Positions 46,501 to 50,534 of a stretch of 64,000 bases of DNA are shown in pieces. Origin of the DNA: Liolophura sinensis (taxonomy: Eukaryota > Mollusca > Polyplacophora > Chitonida > Chitonidae); the NCBI RefSeq assembly GCF_032854445.1, contig NC_088307.1:29480484-29544483 (forward strand). The letters run 5' to 3'. The first letter of the stretch is position 1, and each line of letters starts with the position of its first letter. A program made the translations under genes and the position numbers. The notes below the pieces were generated by a model. That model did not search any database and was not told where the DNA came from. It saw only the letters and a list, made by a program, of their open reading frames with translations.

Positions 46501-47757
46501 CTTTAGGATTGTGTTCAACGTTGGTAAATCCAGCAATAGATCAATCTAGCTCCGTGTTCCAGTTTAACTTTCAATTGGGTCTTTGGTGTTTTTCAGACTG
46601 TGCAGATGTGCCTATGCATCCATGCTAGGAAATTTGAAAGTAACATGTCGAGTACAGGGATAAAAAAATTGCACTCCTTATGTTGACAAGTTAAATTAAT
46701 TTAATTAATTATTGAGCCCAAAGTAACAAAGGGTTAGGTCATAACAAAAATGAAAACTGTACACTTCAAGTGGTAATAGTTATCATATCCCTCACCTCAA
46801 AACTGATTTTTATTGTTTTCCTCACGCCTTATATGCAATAAAGACGAGCCATGCGGTATAAATGTAATATTGATTATTTAATTGGTATACAACATATTTT
46901 TTGTGCTTGCACACCTACTCGAGCGAAATGCATGTATGAGTACCTTGACAGTGATCAGCTAAAAACAACAAAACACCCCACAAAGAAGCTTGTTGCGAGT
47001 CGTGTGGCTTTTCCATAACAATGACAGTTGTAGGAAGCAGTTCATTCACTTAGTATCTTATCTTCGTAAACTGTCATCTCAGTAGAAGACAATCGCTGTG
47101 ACAATCCAATTGCGGTATGAAGTTACCTGGATTATATAGATTACCATATTAATATTGACACAGGTAGCAGAATTGCCGCTGTTTACCATTATAATTTGTT
47201 TCAGGACGCGACTGTGTGAGAGACAAAGGTTTTCCATTCATGATGCAAGACAAATATAGACTGAGTCCCGTTATCCAAACAGGTTAGCATTGTCATGGCA
47301 TGAAACAAACCGTCAACAAAGTCATTAGTGTTTGTATGATTCTGAACATGCATGTATCTGGTGTTTGACGGCCATGTTTTATTTTCCTTTGGCATGGACT
47401 TCTGTGTCACTTCAGTGTTGGACAAAGCGGCTAAATCTAACATACCTTTTAAAAGAAACTTCTGGCTATACTAAATCGGTTATGGAATCAACGTGGTGAA
47501 TATGATGTGTAATGTACAATGAAAGATTGATGAAGCCATGCATGTTTGGTGGAACTGTGAATTAAGATAGGTTTCAGACAGAATACAATGGCATTTTATT
47601 TCAGCTTGACTTTGTCTTTGCAGGTGTTTTGTCCTCATCAACTTGCTGTCAGTTTATTGTCTACACGAGAGTGGATCGTCACGTGGACTGGATAAGGCAA
47701 ACAATTAGGTTTCACAAAGAAGAGGACGAACGGCGTTTTAAAGGAATAGTTCATTGA
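4550..47757 (+). CDS. Complement factor B/C2-like protein with pseudoprotease domain (22 exons, spliced)
   Basis: The exons described below join in frame: signal peptide, 11 CCP modules, VWA domain, trypsin-fold domain, stop at 47755-47757. This order (CCP, VWA, serine protease) is diagnostic of the factor B/C2 family, secreted proenzymes that bind C3b and form the C3 convertase. Vertebrate members have three CCPs; eleven plus a Thr/Pro-rich stalk is much larger. Summed exons give about 1426 residues, discounting one surplus base in exon 17. The VWA MIDAS is intact (DVSGS, GTAT, ITDG). The protease triad has Asp but lacks His and Ser, so C3/C5 cleavage is not expected. If the frameshift is real, translation stops after about 1203 residues, just beyond the VWA. 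The 20 other splice joins use GT-AG sites in compatible phases, which argues against an old pseudogene. I found no clear promoter. Exon edges are my reading without transcript data. Confidence 0.88.
5243..5405. repeat. Short tandem array, approximately 27 bp, about 6 copies
   Basis: Imperfect units built on ATATGACGTAATTCGTCTTC lie within intron 1. Each includes TGACGTAA, a CRE-like octamer, although copies are degenerate. Confidence 0.7.
5770..6010 (+). mobile_element. Degenerate tRNA-derived SINE
   Basis: It has a GAGTTCAAGTCC box B-like motif, the GCAGCCTGCGAGTGGTCGTG core and a CGGCGTAAGACA end, the same family as the fuller copy at 22517-22765 but strongly diverged. It lies in intron 1. 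Confidence 0.6.
6162..6356 (+). CDS. Exon 2: CCP module 1
   Basis: This is a 195-nt class 1-1 exon. It has a full CCP pattern: CELPNIP, RCLPGYELLG, FCLRDSTW and VQCK, with the conserved Trp before the last Cys. The acceptor is TTTCCAG and the donor GTATCC. CCP modules of factor B contribute to initial C3b binding. The module is slightly long because of an acidic loop between Cys1 and Cys2. Confidence 0.9.
6388..6562. repeat. Tandem array, approximately 20 bp, about 8 copies, downstream of exon 2
   Basis: The units read GTTTCAAGGTAACCCGATG with variants. Most contain CAAG/GTAA, a good match to a 5' splice site, beginning 31 bases after the real donor of exon 2. Derivation from the exon end is not clear here. 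Confidence 0.8.
6799..6972 (+). CDS. Exon 3: CCP module 2
   Basis: This is a 174-nt class 1-1 exon with CADADIP, YSCDNHLILVG, RTCQGGKW and PHCD. The acceptor follows a TTTCTTTGTGTCTGTCAG tract and the donor is GTGAGTAC. The last 24 or so bases and this donor are the seed of the tandem array that starts at once in the following intron. Confidence 0.92.
6948..7670 (+). repeat. Splice-donor minisatellite, approximately 73 bp, about 10 copies
   Basis: The first copy is the end of exon 3 itself: GGAACATGCCTCATTGCGAC followed by the donor GTGAGTAC and AGGATCATAG. Nine further copies follow, each with a GGAGCATGTCTCACTGTGAC-like exon tail, GTGAGTAC or GTAAGTAC, then about 45 bp of intron. The unit thus spans the exon 3/intron 3 boundary, and at least six strong extra 5' splice sites lie in the intron. 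Confidence 0.9.
7837..8034 (+). CDS. Exon 4: CCP module 3
   Basis: This is a 198-nt class 1-1 exon with QCEDPGII, YRCNHGEV, LLCLNRGEW and PVCPEKK, in the normal CCP order. The acceptor is GGTTTTACAG and the donor GTGAGT. It is shorter in aromatic positions than typical modules, since Gly-Tyr before the hypervariable turn is replaced by Gly-Glu. Confidence 0.9.
8796..9140 (+). mobile_element. SINE-like element of the TTTAACGTCGTACTTAACAA family
   Basis: It starts GCTTGGGGTTTAACGTCGTA and matches the copy at 31405-31725 in head and tail (GAAGCCTCC region near a GTTTGATCCTGAAG box B-like motif). It is diverged in the middle and lies in intron 4, followed by a CACTCTCT microsatellite at 9341-9380. 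Confidence 0.65.
9425..9661 (+). CDS. Exon 5: CCP module 4 with two extra cysteines
   Basis: This is a 237-nt class 1-1 exon. The four canonical positions are MCPDPGPP, FRCNDGFL, LTCLKGGSW and PICY. Two more cysteines (SSPCDEL before Cys1, and VVACYG in the Cys1-Cys2 loop) could form a third disulfide, giving a six-cysteine module. The acceptor is TATCGACAG and the donor GTAAAT. Confidence 0.9.
9924..13214 (-). mobile_element. Degraded Ty3/gypsy-like LTR retrotransposon inside the intron array
   Basis: The direct repeats 9924-10088 and about 13055-13214 match (shared ATTCTCGCCATCACAA and CAGTCATGTGATCACAAA) and end in TG...CA, consistent with short LTRs. Minus-strand fragments between them run 5' to 3' in element order: gag-like (12655-12428), protease-like with a degenerate active site (about 12322-12056), reverse transcriptase with LIDDVIVHG (11489-11010) and an RNase H tail with HIRGKKNEVADMLSRL (10645-10451). 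Frames are broken and no integrase is seen. Flanks GCTGT and TCTGT look like a 5 bp target duplication, and joining the flanks restores one unit of the host minisatellite. Confidence 0.8.
11010..11489 (-). pseudogene. Reverse transcriptase fragment of the LTR element
   Basis: This 159-residue open stretch holds LIDDVIVHG (the YxDD-type box with Leu for Tyr), then LNVEKCQFSQ and LQSFLGTTNFYLKFVPDYA, which are typical of gypsy-class polymerases. Upstream palm motifs lie in other frames, and stops separate it from the RNase H piece. It is a non-functional remnant. Confidence 0.8.
13786..13986 (+). CDS. Exon 6: CCP module 5
   Basis: This is a 201-nt class 1-1 exon with LCPDPGSIAHG, FQCDYGYKVD, RCLDSGRW and PTCT. 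The acceptor is TCTTCACAG and the donor GTAACC. Its first 42 nt are followed inside the exon by CACG/GTGAGC (13824-13833), which matches a 5' splice site and would keep phase 1. The exon head plus acceptor is copied in the tandem array upstream. Confidence 0.92.
13987..14894. other. Intron 6, no feature seen
   Basis: Unique AT-rich sequence. A minus-strand open frame at 14565-14380 has no recognisable domain. Confidence 0.6.
14895..15086 (+). CDS. Exon 7: CCP module 6
   Basis: This is a 192-nt class 1-1 exon with ICPRPPIPANG, FLCQEGYQLEG, LTCIQDVLGW and PVCK. It is a textbook CCP. The acceptor is TTTTTACCGCAG and the donor GTACAT. Confidence 0.92.
15333..15560 (+). mobile_element. tRNA-derived SINE, nearly full body
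   Basis: It contains GTGAGTTCAAGTCCAGCCC (box B), CAACCTGCGGATGGTTGTGG, CACCATAATGCTTGCCGCCG and a GTACGGCGTAAAACACCAAT end, then an AAATA-type tail. The central core resembles the Meta-type SINE domain known from bivalves (from memory). It lies in intron 7. Confidence 0.85.
15743..15918. repeat. Tandem duplication, approximately 88 bp, two copies
   Basis: CAGAATAAAAAACTAACT through TCTGGTTTTACCCT is present twice in a row and almost identical. Its edges overlap the dispersed repeat family. Confidence 0.8.
15990..16290 (+). repeat. Dispersed repeat (MITE- or SINE-like), copy 1
   Basis: It shares about 260 bp with 30690-30970, including TTAAATGTGATGACAATAC, AAATTGCAATTAA and TTTTGCTTAAGCCATG. 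No coding capacity. Fragments also occur at 3885-3990, about 15700-15740 and, inverted, about 54595-54690. Confidence 0.7.
16696..16895. repeat. Tandem array, 66 bp, three copies, in a low-complexity tract
   Basis: The unit includes GTCAACAGCAACAGTATCAG and ATCGTCATAATCATCATG. The surrounding 15120-15310 and 16280-16960 are ATC/GTC-rich low-complexity DNA within intron 7. The 66 bp unit is a multiple of three, which explains the long frames seen on both strands. Confidence 0.8.
17054..17821 (+). CDS. Exon 8: Thr/Pro-rich stalk plus CCP module 7
   Basis: This is a 768-nt class 1-1 exon. The first 190 or so residues are rich in Thr, Pro, Ser and Arg with short internal repeats (PTTPAHTTPTPTTPAH), like a mucin-type O-glycosylated spacer. 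The last 60 or so form a CCP: VCNDPGYV, VVCKEGFAF, IYCRASGKW and PRCV. Acceptors at 17052-17053 and 17058-17059 are six bases apart and both keep phase 1, so two isoforms differing by two residues are possible. The donor is GTAAGT. Factor B proteins I know of lack such a stalk. Confidence 0.88.
17822..18462. other. Intron 8
   Basis: A short GCACGAGAGTGTGC-like tandem tract lies at 17918-17966. The rest is unique and AT-rich; no gene. Confidence 0.6.
18463..18672 (+). CDS. Exon 9: CCP module 8
   Basis: This is a 210-nt class 1-1 exon with LCVDPGKV, FICNHGYSAG, LTCLENGSW and PVCS. The acceptor is CCATTTCAG and the donor GTAAGT. The Cys1-Cys2 segment is longer than average. Confidence 0.92.
19176..19280 (+). 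mobile_element. SINE 3' fragment
   Basis: CACCATGATGCTAGCCGCCG through GTACAGGGTAAAACACCAAT is the truncated 3' half of the common SINE family, within intron 9. Confidence 0.75.
19405..19745 (+). mobile_element. Third SINE-like family
   Basis: A head with GGTCGACTGGTTAAGGTGTT and a CAGTTTCATTCCCAAG box B-like motif is followed by 250 bp of unique body and an AACAATCAAACAAATAAATA tail. The architecture fits a tRNA-derived SINE that ends about 100 bp before exon 10. Confidence 0.55.
19844..20029 (+). CDS. Exon 10: CCP module 9
   Basis: This is a 186-nt class 1-1 exon with RCQAPDVPLH, FQCEPGYELRG, LTCEHY, a conserved Trp and PDCN. The acceptor is CCGTATCACAG and the donor GTACGA. Confidence 0.92.
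20572..20751 (+). CDS. Exon 11: CCP module 10
   Basis: This is a 180-nt class 1-1 exon with ACPDPGWPENG, FQCLSGYELRG, RTCQGTRKW and AVCDKG. It is close to consensus in every position. The acceptor is CGATCGTCAG and the donor GTAATC. Confidence 0.93.
21241..21414 (+). CDS. Exon 12: CCP module 11
   Basis: This is a 174-nt class 1-1 exon with RCPPLPDVIGG, YSCETDFYLVG, KCLYNGMW and SHCE. The acceptor lies behind a strong C/T tract (CTCTCCCCCAACCAG) and the donor is GTGAGT. It is the last CCP before the VWA domain; in human factor B the equivalent CCP3 packs against the linker and VWA. Confidence 0.92.
21415..21982. other. Intron 12, left part
   Basis: Unique AT-rich sequence with no recognised feature. 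Confidence 0.6.
21983..22072. repeat. 90 bp near-perfect palindrome
   Basis: The arms run from ATAGATTGACAGAGGCATTA to the mirrored TAATGCCTCTGTCAATCTAT, with a GGATTTAAATCC centre, about two mismatched pairs and no spacer. It could form a long hairpin or cruciform within intron 12. It has no coding content and is not part of the recognised SINEs. Confidence 0.9.
22517..22765 (-). mobile_element. Full-length tRNA-derived SINE
   Basis: Read on the minus strand it starts GGGGCCTCCGTGGCTCAGTT (box A in a tRNA head), has GTGAGTTCAAGTCCAGCTC (box B), the conserved core with CAACCTGCGGATAGTCGTGG and CATAATGCTGGCCGCCGTCG, and ends GTACGGCGTAAAACACCAAT. This is the best reference copy of the family in the window. 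A 5' fragment of another copy adjoins it at 22451-22516. Confidence 0.9.
22790..24084. other. Intron 12, middle part
   Basis: Unique sequence without recognised genes or repeats. Confidence 0.55.
24085..25690. repeat. Minisatellite, approximately 57 bp, about 28 copies, each with TGACTCAGC
   Basis: The unit contains CCAACACTTTGGGATGATGA followed by CTCAGCCCGACGAGAC. About 27 copies keep ATGACTCAGC, a perfect AP-1 core (TGACTCA) and ARE/NF-E2 core (RTGACNNNGC). Diverged relatives continue to about 26250. It sits in the large intron before the VWA exons. Confidence 0.95.
26450..26685 (+). CDS. Exon 13: linker and start of VWA domain
   Basis: This is a 236-nt exon, phase 1 in and phase 0 out. 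An acidic/Thr linker is followed by CQNRITSG and then DLYLVLDVSGSIKKK, which carries the MIDAS signature DxSxS. The factor B convertase needs this metal site to bind C3b. The single Arg just before the domain sits where factor D cuts human factor B, so cleavage there is possible (inference). The acceptor is GATTTTTCAG and the donor GTAGGA. Confidence 0.92.
26686..27127. other. Intron 13, start
   Basis: Unique AT-rich sequence; nothing recognised. Confidence 0.6.
27128..29216. repeat. Minisatellite, 55 bp, about 38 copies, with a higher-order duplication
   Basis: The unit contains GCTGATATCAGTTATCACAC and CTTTAATCACCATCAATGAT. A block of about 383 bp (seven units) near 28430-28800 is repeated almost identically at about 28813-29180. 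It lies in intron 13. Confidence 0.95.
29217..29869. other. Intron 13, end
   Basis: Unique sequence between the 55 bp array and exon 14. No recognised feature. Confidence 0.6.
29870..30008 (+). CDS. Exon 14: VWA domain, second part
   Basis: This is a 139-nt exon, phase 0 in and phase 1 out. It begins VGVSETGTRVALIVFDT, the second strand region of a VWA fold, and ends ESIPHYG just before the MIDAS Thr loop. The acceptor is TTTATGTTAG and the donor GTAAGC. A 55 bp array fills much of the intron before it and a 60 bp array the intron after it. Confidence 0.92.
30062..30645. repeat. Minisatellite, approximately 60 bp, about 10 copies
   Basis: The unit contains ATCTCCATGAAACAAACGCC and GGAAGTTTGCAAGCCTCTGA. 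It starts about 55 bp after the donor of exon 14 but does not copy exon sequence. Confidence 0.93.
30690..30970 (+). repeat. Dispersed repeat, copy 2
   Basis: It matches 15990-16290 across most of its length, in the same orientation. It lies in intron 14. Confidence 0.7.
31240..31356 (+). CDS. Exon 15: VWA domain, MIDAS Thr and Asp loops
   Basis: This is a 117-nt class 1-1 exon. GRGTATASALRY supplies the MIDAS Thr and ALILITDG the MIDAS Asp, so all metal-coordinating motifs are present across exons 13-15. The acceptor is CGTGTTGCAG and the donor GTAAGT. Confidence 0.93.
31405..31725 (+). mobile_element. SINE-like element of the TTTAACGTCGTACTTAACAA family, fuller copy
   Basis: GTGCTTGGGGTTCAACGTCG through GTGCCTCCTTGTTGCATTCA, GGTCAACCAGTCGTTGCACT and GTGTGACTCGACGCAGGATT. 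I recall similar sequences from scallop and oyster DNA, supporting a bivalve-like host (unverified). It lies in intron 15. Confidence 0.7.
32077..32289 (+). CDS. Exon 16: VWA domain, C-terminal part
   Basis: This is a 213-nt class 1-1 exon. It encodes RHNTGGDPVPVAEDL, then DIYCLAIGHNVNKRSV and FWYLRRSEDI, the last strands and helix of the VWA fold as in factor B and C2. The acceptor is TTATTGTTGCAG and the donor GTGAGT. Confidence 0.93.
32290..32648. other. Intron 16
   Basis: Unique AT-rich sequence with a small direct repeat (AAATAGCGTGTTAACTC twice near 32345-32380). Nothing else. Confidence 0.6.
32649..32795 (+). CDS. Exon 17: start of trypsin-fold domain, with apparent +1 frameshift
   Basis: Phase 1 in. 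It reads YEQCGVGGV (the Cys that links the chains in this family), then HWPWVATIHLK, the start of a protease fold. The A4 run at 32765-32768 has one base more than the frame needs: as written, translation hits TGA at 32789-32791; skipping one A, the frame runs through a Cys-containing segment to the GTACGT donor at 32796 in phase 0, as exon 18 requires. It could be a homopolymer sequencing error, a polymorphism or a real truncation. Confidence 0.75.
32930..33110 (-). mobile_element. Diverged SINE copy
   Basis: Inverted family member: GGCCGTACTCAAAAATATTTC, GGGGAGGAAACCGGGAAGAG and GCGCAGGTTGCTC are recognisable. It lies in intron 17. Confidence 0.7.
33519..33547. repeat. Long poly-C tract
   Basis: About 28 C bases are broken by a single A. 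The complementary G-run could form a G-quadruplex. Exact length is likely uncertain in any assembly. It lies in intron 17. Confidence 0.85.
33951..34026 (+). CDS. Exon 18: trypsin-fold His region, catalytic His lost
   Basis: This is a 76-nt exon, phase 0 in and phase 1 out. It encodes FVCGATLIHRQWLL then TARSCF. In active chymotrypsin-family proteases this is CGGSLI...WVLTAAHCF; here the Ala-His pair is Arg-Ser, so the catalytic His is absent. The acceptor is TCTGTTTCAG, with a second in-phase AG nine bases later, and the donor is GTAAAG. Confidence 0.85.
34078..35530. repeat. Minisatellite, approximately 66 bp, about 21 copies
   Basis: The unit contains TCCATTTCTGGTAGAGACAC, GTGGATATTCGTCTGCAGAT and ACAGTAATGTATGTACTAAA. 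It begins about 50 bp after the donor of exon 18. Confidence 0.95.
35699..35792 (+). CDS. Possible extra protease exon (LGEH segment)
   Basis: The plus frame from an AAAG acceptor (phase 1) encodes GSNKPKQRK and then MILGEHLLLND. This resembles the VxLGEHxL segment that lies between the His and Asp regions of trypsin-like domains. Without it that spacing is about 20 residues too short. However, the acceptor tract is weak and no donor in the right phase is visible: the minisatellite starts immediately, and GTACTG at 35793 gives phase 2. It may be a real exon damaged by the array, or chance. Confidence 0.35.
35785..39600 (+). repeat. Splice-acceptor-like minisatellite ending at exon 19, approximately 39 bp units, roughly 90 copies
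   Basis: The units carry ACTGGCCACTTCCTTCTCTA followed by (C)AGG(T/C)TCTAATGAATCTA, that is a pyrimidine tract, AG and a short tail. The final unit (AAACTGGATCTTTCCGTCGG followed by TAGGTTCT) is the real acceptor of exon 19. The early units are exact 39 bp copies, and later units form two alternating subtypes (AAGTCCTTATGAATCTGAAC and GGTCTTGATAAATCTAAAC). A SINE interrupts it at 36285-36500. Confidence 0.9.
36285..36500 (-). mobile_element. SINE inserted in the minisatellite
   Basis: The inverted family member has GTGTTTTACGCCGTACTCAA and AGCATGGTGG-like core sequence degraded towards its tRNA head (TCGGTCAAGGAGGCTCC). Array units continue on both sides. Confidence 0.8.
39595..39753 (+). 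CDS. Exon 19: trypsin-fold Asp region
   Basis: This is a 159-nt class 1-1 exon. It contains DVIFRPNTADDIALVKL, the conserved catalytic-Asp motif, then RTVCLPDHGSLG, the usual Cys-Leu-Pro segment. The donor is GTATGT. Its acceptor (CCGTCGGTAG) is the final unit of the approximately 3.8 kb minisatellite upstream. Confidence 0.9.
40050..40268 (+). CDS. Exon 20: trypsin-fold middle segment
   Basis: This is a 219-nt class 1-1 exon. RWGWSVGS corresponds to the usual GWG segment, followed by a Lys-rich KTKEVKKLQ stretch, TVCQKRS and then FSDLRSFCAIQR, which fits the FCA motif before the Ser loop. The acceptor ACACTTCAG has a weak pyrimidine tract but is the only phase-compatible one. The donor is GTGAGT. 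Confidence 0.82.
40269..41218. other. Intron 20, left part
   Basis: Unique AT-rich sequence with a degraded SINE-like stretch near 40420-40550. No gene. Confidence 0.5.
41219..41917 (-). CDS. SGNH-hydrolase-like ORF, antisense in intron 20
   Basis: This intact 232-residue frame is read against the host gene. GSSHIHRL (block I, usually GDS), GIGGAKVATL, VIVHIGSND (GxND block) and EGVHLN (terminal DxxH-like block) follow the order of SGNH/GDSL esterase-like domains. Many such stand-alone ORFs in invertebrate genomes belong to mobile elements. Near the N-terminus, RGEKNPGP resembles a degenerate 2A (D-x-E-x-NPGP) sequence found at the start of some non-LTR retrotransposon proteins. No introns are needed. 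No terminal repeats or polymerase were found beside it. Function is unknown; a single-exon retrocopy or element-derived gene is most likely. Confidence 0.55.
   Translation of the reverse strand: MYVCFCVSRQKLTTTEERGEKNPGPTLRILLTGSSHIHRLESSILQGCFPCSRLDFGTGQDVHFLGIGGAKVATLRNSSHLESLLEETRPDVVIVHIGSNDADSTKTSSDICAEILGFVRILKTKFQVFKVYFSQLFRRQATRRISVADYNKKILEINRRLRKEKTVTFWKHKKMMEPVKNILLKEGVHLNMCGQVLFYRSFMKAIYAAVREHEYFRSKREKGKGELPSVAS
42490..43345. repeat. Minisatellite, 30 bp, about 28 copies
   Basis: The unit is ACTATACACCATAAAACCAC plus ACACCATCAA. As 30 is a multiple of three, long His/Thr/Lys-rich frames run through it on both strands; they are not genes. It lies in intron 20. Confidence 0.95.
44400..44845. 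repeat. Irregular tandem repeat
   Basis: Variable-length units around GATACTGAAATGTTTGTGTG, with period about 20-30 bp and no fixed unit. It lies in intron 20. Confidence 0.85.
44846..47204. other. Intron 20, right part
   Basis: Unique, AT-rich, no recognised repeats or exons across about 2.3 kb. Open frames at 45678-46008 on both strands carry no domain signal. Confidence 0.5.
47205..47282 (+). CDS. Exon 21: trypsin-fold Ser loop, catalytic Ser lost
   Basis: This is a 78-nt class 1-1 exon. GRDCVRDKGFPFMMQDKY aligns with the G-D-x-C-x-G-D-S-G-G-P-F loop of active proteases; the nucleophile Ser position is Lys and the flanking Gly residues are changed. The oxyanion hole motif is therefore also lost. 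The acceptor is TTTGTTTCAG and the donor GTTAGC. Confidence 0.85.
47624..47757 (+). CDS. Exon 22: trypsin-fold C-terminus and stop
   Basis: Phase 1 in. It encodes a Cys-Cys segment, FIVYTRVDRHVDWIRQ (the conserved VYTRVxxYxDWI C-terminal helix) and a charged tail ending VH before TGA at 47755. The acceptor CTTTGTCTTTGCAG is strong. The good match of the last helix shows that the fold, if not the activity, was kept. Confidence 0.9.
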
Positions 47758-47772
47758 AGTAAAGAACCAGGC

Positions 47773-47778
47773 AATAAA
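47773..47778 (+). terminator. Probable polyadenylation signal AATAAA
   Basis: A canonical AATAAA lies 15 bases after the stop codon, implying a very short 3' UTR. No other AATAAA in the next 100 bases is better placed. Confidence 0.55.
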
Positions 47779-48019
47779 CAATTCAATGGCTAATTATTGC
47801 TAGAAATCGATGAATTGTATACAAAAATATAAAACGGACAAGAATATTGTAGCTTGCGTTCTTTCTAAACACAATTTACTAGCAGAAAGGTTGTGAGTTA
47901 TGATTAGCCTGTCATCCGCTCAACTCAGCTCTCACAGCTTGTGATTCCTTGATGACAAAGAGCTGTAGACGACGCCCGTGTGGCTGTTTGTGCAGACTAA
48001 CGTTCGTAAGACCGCTTTT

Positions 48020-48292
48020 ATTTTATTTTACTTATTTGATTGATGTTTCACGCCGCACACAAGAATATTTCACTTATACGACGGCGGTCAGCATTATGAT
48101 TGGATGAAACCGGGCAGAGTACGGAGGAAATCCACGAACATCCGCAGGTTGCTGCAGAGCTTCCTATAAACGGACGGAGAGAAAGCAAGCAAACGATGGG
48201 CTTGTAAACGTTACAACCGCATTGGTGGGAGGCTCCTGGGTCATTGAACCGCGCTGACCCGCTAATCCCCTCGGTAGCGGAGGCACCAAAAG
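48020..48292 (-). mobile_element. Near full-length SINE
   Basis: Inverted copy with CACGCCGCACACAAGAATAT at its 3' end, ACATCCGCAGGTTGCTG in the core and a CGGTAGCGGAGGCACC tRNA head. It lies just downstream of the gene. Confidence 0.85.
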
Positions 48293-48574
48293 ACTACTTT
48301 GTCTCACACTAATATGGCGTGCAAAAGCCTACATATACATCGCATGTTAAAGTTTGTCAGTTTCCTGCCAAAGCCAGGTTTCGTATAATACCATGATGAC
48401 TTACAGCAGTTAGTCTTCATCATTGTTATCGCTATCATTGTTATCGTCATCACCATATATTTATATTCTGGATAGATATTTAACGCTGTATGCAAGAATT
48501 ATTCACTGATAAGGCGATTGTCAAGTCTGAGGAAACTGGACATGGTCCGGAGTAGAGCACTGCCCTAAACCACC

Positions 48575-48745
48575 AGTGGATTTATTTTTTTATTTGTTTG
48601 GTGTTTAATGCCGTACTCAAGAATATTTCACTTATACGACGGCGGCCAACATTATAGTGGGAGGAAACCGGGCAGAGCCAGGGGAAAACCCACAACCATC
48701 CGCACGTTGCTGAGAGACGTTCCCACTTCTCCCACTGGACATGGT
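48575..48745 (-). mobile_element. SINE, 5'-truncated
   Basis: The 3' two-thirds of the common family are inverted (GGTGTTTAATGCCGTACTCA, GTGGGAGGAAACCGGGCAGA). A GATT microsatellite follows at 48815-48850. Confidence 0.85.
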
Positions 48746-48814
48746 CCGAGGTAAAGCACTGCCCTTAACCACCACATTATCACCAGATATTGTATTTATT
48801 TATTTGTTTGTTTG

Positions 48815-48845
<31 letters not shown>

Positions 48846-49194
48846 GCATTTGATTTGATTGATTTAATTGATTTGAGGTTTAACTGTACATTGATTGATT
48901 GTTGTTTAAACGGCATACCCCAGCATTTTTACGATGCGGGTCACTTTTAAGGTTTGAGGGACCCGGAGTGCGTGGGGTAAACCACCAACTGTTGGCAAGT
49001 AACAGTTTAACTTTACCACGTACAAATATGCACACCACATTGGAGGACATGAGATTAAGATCCAAATCGACTCAACAGTTGCATTGTGTCAAAGGCTCAT
49101 GTATGGGAAAACAAGCCAGCTGAACTGAGTTGTATTCTAATCGTTATCTGTATGTCGGTCCAAGTCGTATGTCCATCGGTATGGTTATTGTGAG

Positions 49195-49430
49195 CTATCG
49201 TTGTCTGCGGTCGTTTTGTACTTTTGACCTGTTGCTGTCTGCGGTCGTTTTGTAATTTTGACCTATTGCTGTCTGCGGTCGTTTTGTAATTTTGACCTAT
49301 TGCTGCCTGCAATCGTTTTGTAATTTTGACCTGTTGCTGTCTGCAATCGTTTTGTAATTTTGACGTGTTGCTGTCTGCGGTCGTTTTGTAATCTTGGCTT
49401 ATTGTTGGCTGAAATAATTTTGTGATCATA
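49195..49430. repeat. Minisatellite, approximately 32 bp, about 7 copies
   Basis: The unit contains TTGCTGTCTGCGGTCGTTTT and GTAATTTTGACC. It passes directly into the next, related-looking array. Confidence 0.9.
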
Positions 49431-49865
49431 AGCTATTGTTGTGTGCAATGGTTTTGCGATCGGGAAGTATTGTGGTCTCCCTTGGTTTTGTGATCGGGAA
49501 GTATCCTGGTCTCCCTTGGTTTTGTTATGGGGAAGTTTTGTGGTCTCCCATGTTTTTAGTCTCCATTGGTTTTGTGAACGGGAAGTATTGTAGTCTCCAT
49601 TGGTTTAGCGAACGGGAAGTATTGTAGTCTCCATTGGTTTTGTGAACGGGAAGTATTGTAGTCTCCATTGGTTTTGTTATGGGGAAATATTGTAGTCTCC
49701 ATTGGTTTTGTTATGGGGAAATATTGTAGTCTCCATTGGTTTTGTGATCGGCAAGTATCCTGGTCTTCCTTGGTTTTGTTATGGAGAAGTTTTGGGGTCT
49801 CCCATGGTTTTGTGATCCAAAAGTACTGTTGCCTCCATTGGTTTTGTGATCGAGAAGTATTGCGG

Positions 49866-50002
49866 CGTAGGAAGGTCTGCTAGCAACCTGCGGATGGTCG
49901 TGGGTTCCCCCGGGCTCTGCCGGCTTCGACCAACCATAATGCTGGCCGCCGTCGTATAAATGAAATATTCTTGATTACGGCGTAAAACACCAATCAAATA
50001 AA
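49866..50002 (+). mobile_element. SINE 3' fragment inside minisatellite (copy 1)
   Basis: GTAGGAAGGTCTGCTAGCAA, CACCATAATGCTGG-type core and ATTACGGCGTAAAACACCAA. It is repeated identically at 50398-50534. Confidence 0.9.
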
Positions 50003-50397
50003 TCAAAGAAATAAATTATTGTGGCTTCCAAGGGTTTTGTAATTGGGAAGTAACGTGGTCCCCTTGGTTTTGTGATCCGAAAGAACTGTGGTCTTCATTG
50101 GTTTTGTGATCGGCAAGTATTGTTGTCTCCATTGGTTTTGTAATCGGCATGTATTGTTGTCTGCATTGGTTTTGTGGTCGGGAAGTATTGTTGTCTCCAT
50201 TTGTTTTGTAATCGGCATGTATTGTTGTCTGCATTGGTTTTGTGATCGGCAAGTATTGTTGTCTCCATTGGTTTTGTGATCGGCAAGTATCCTGGTCTTC
50301 CTTGGTTTTGTTATGGAGAAGTTTTGGGGTCTCCCATGGTTTTGTGATCCAAAAGTACTGTTGCCTCCATTGGTTTTGTGATCGAGAAGTATTGCGG

Positions 50398-50534
50398 CGT
50401 AGGAAGGTCTGCTAGCAACCTGCGGATGGTCGTGGGTTCCCCCGGGCTCTGCCGGCTTCGACCAACCATAATGCTGGCCGCCGTCGTATAAATGAAATAT
50501 TCTTGATTACGGCGTAAAACACCAATCAAATAAA
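50398..50534 (+). mobile_element. SINE 3' fragment inside minisatellite (copy 2)
   Basis: Identical to the copy 532 bp upstream, including the minisatellite flanks, so it arose by segmental duplication and not by a second insertion. Confidence 0.9.
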
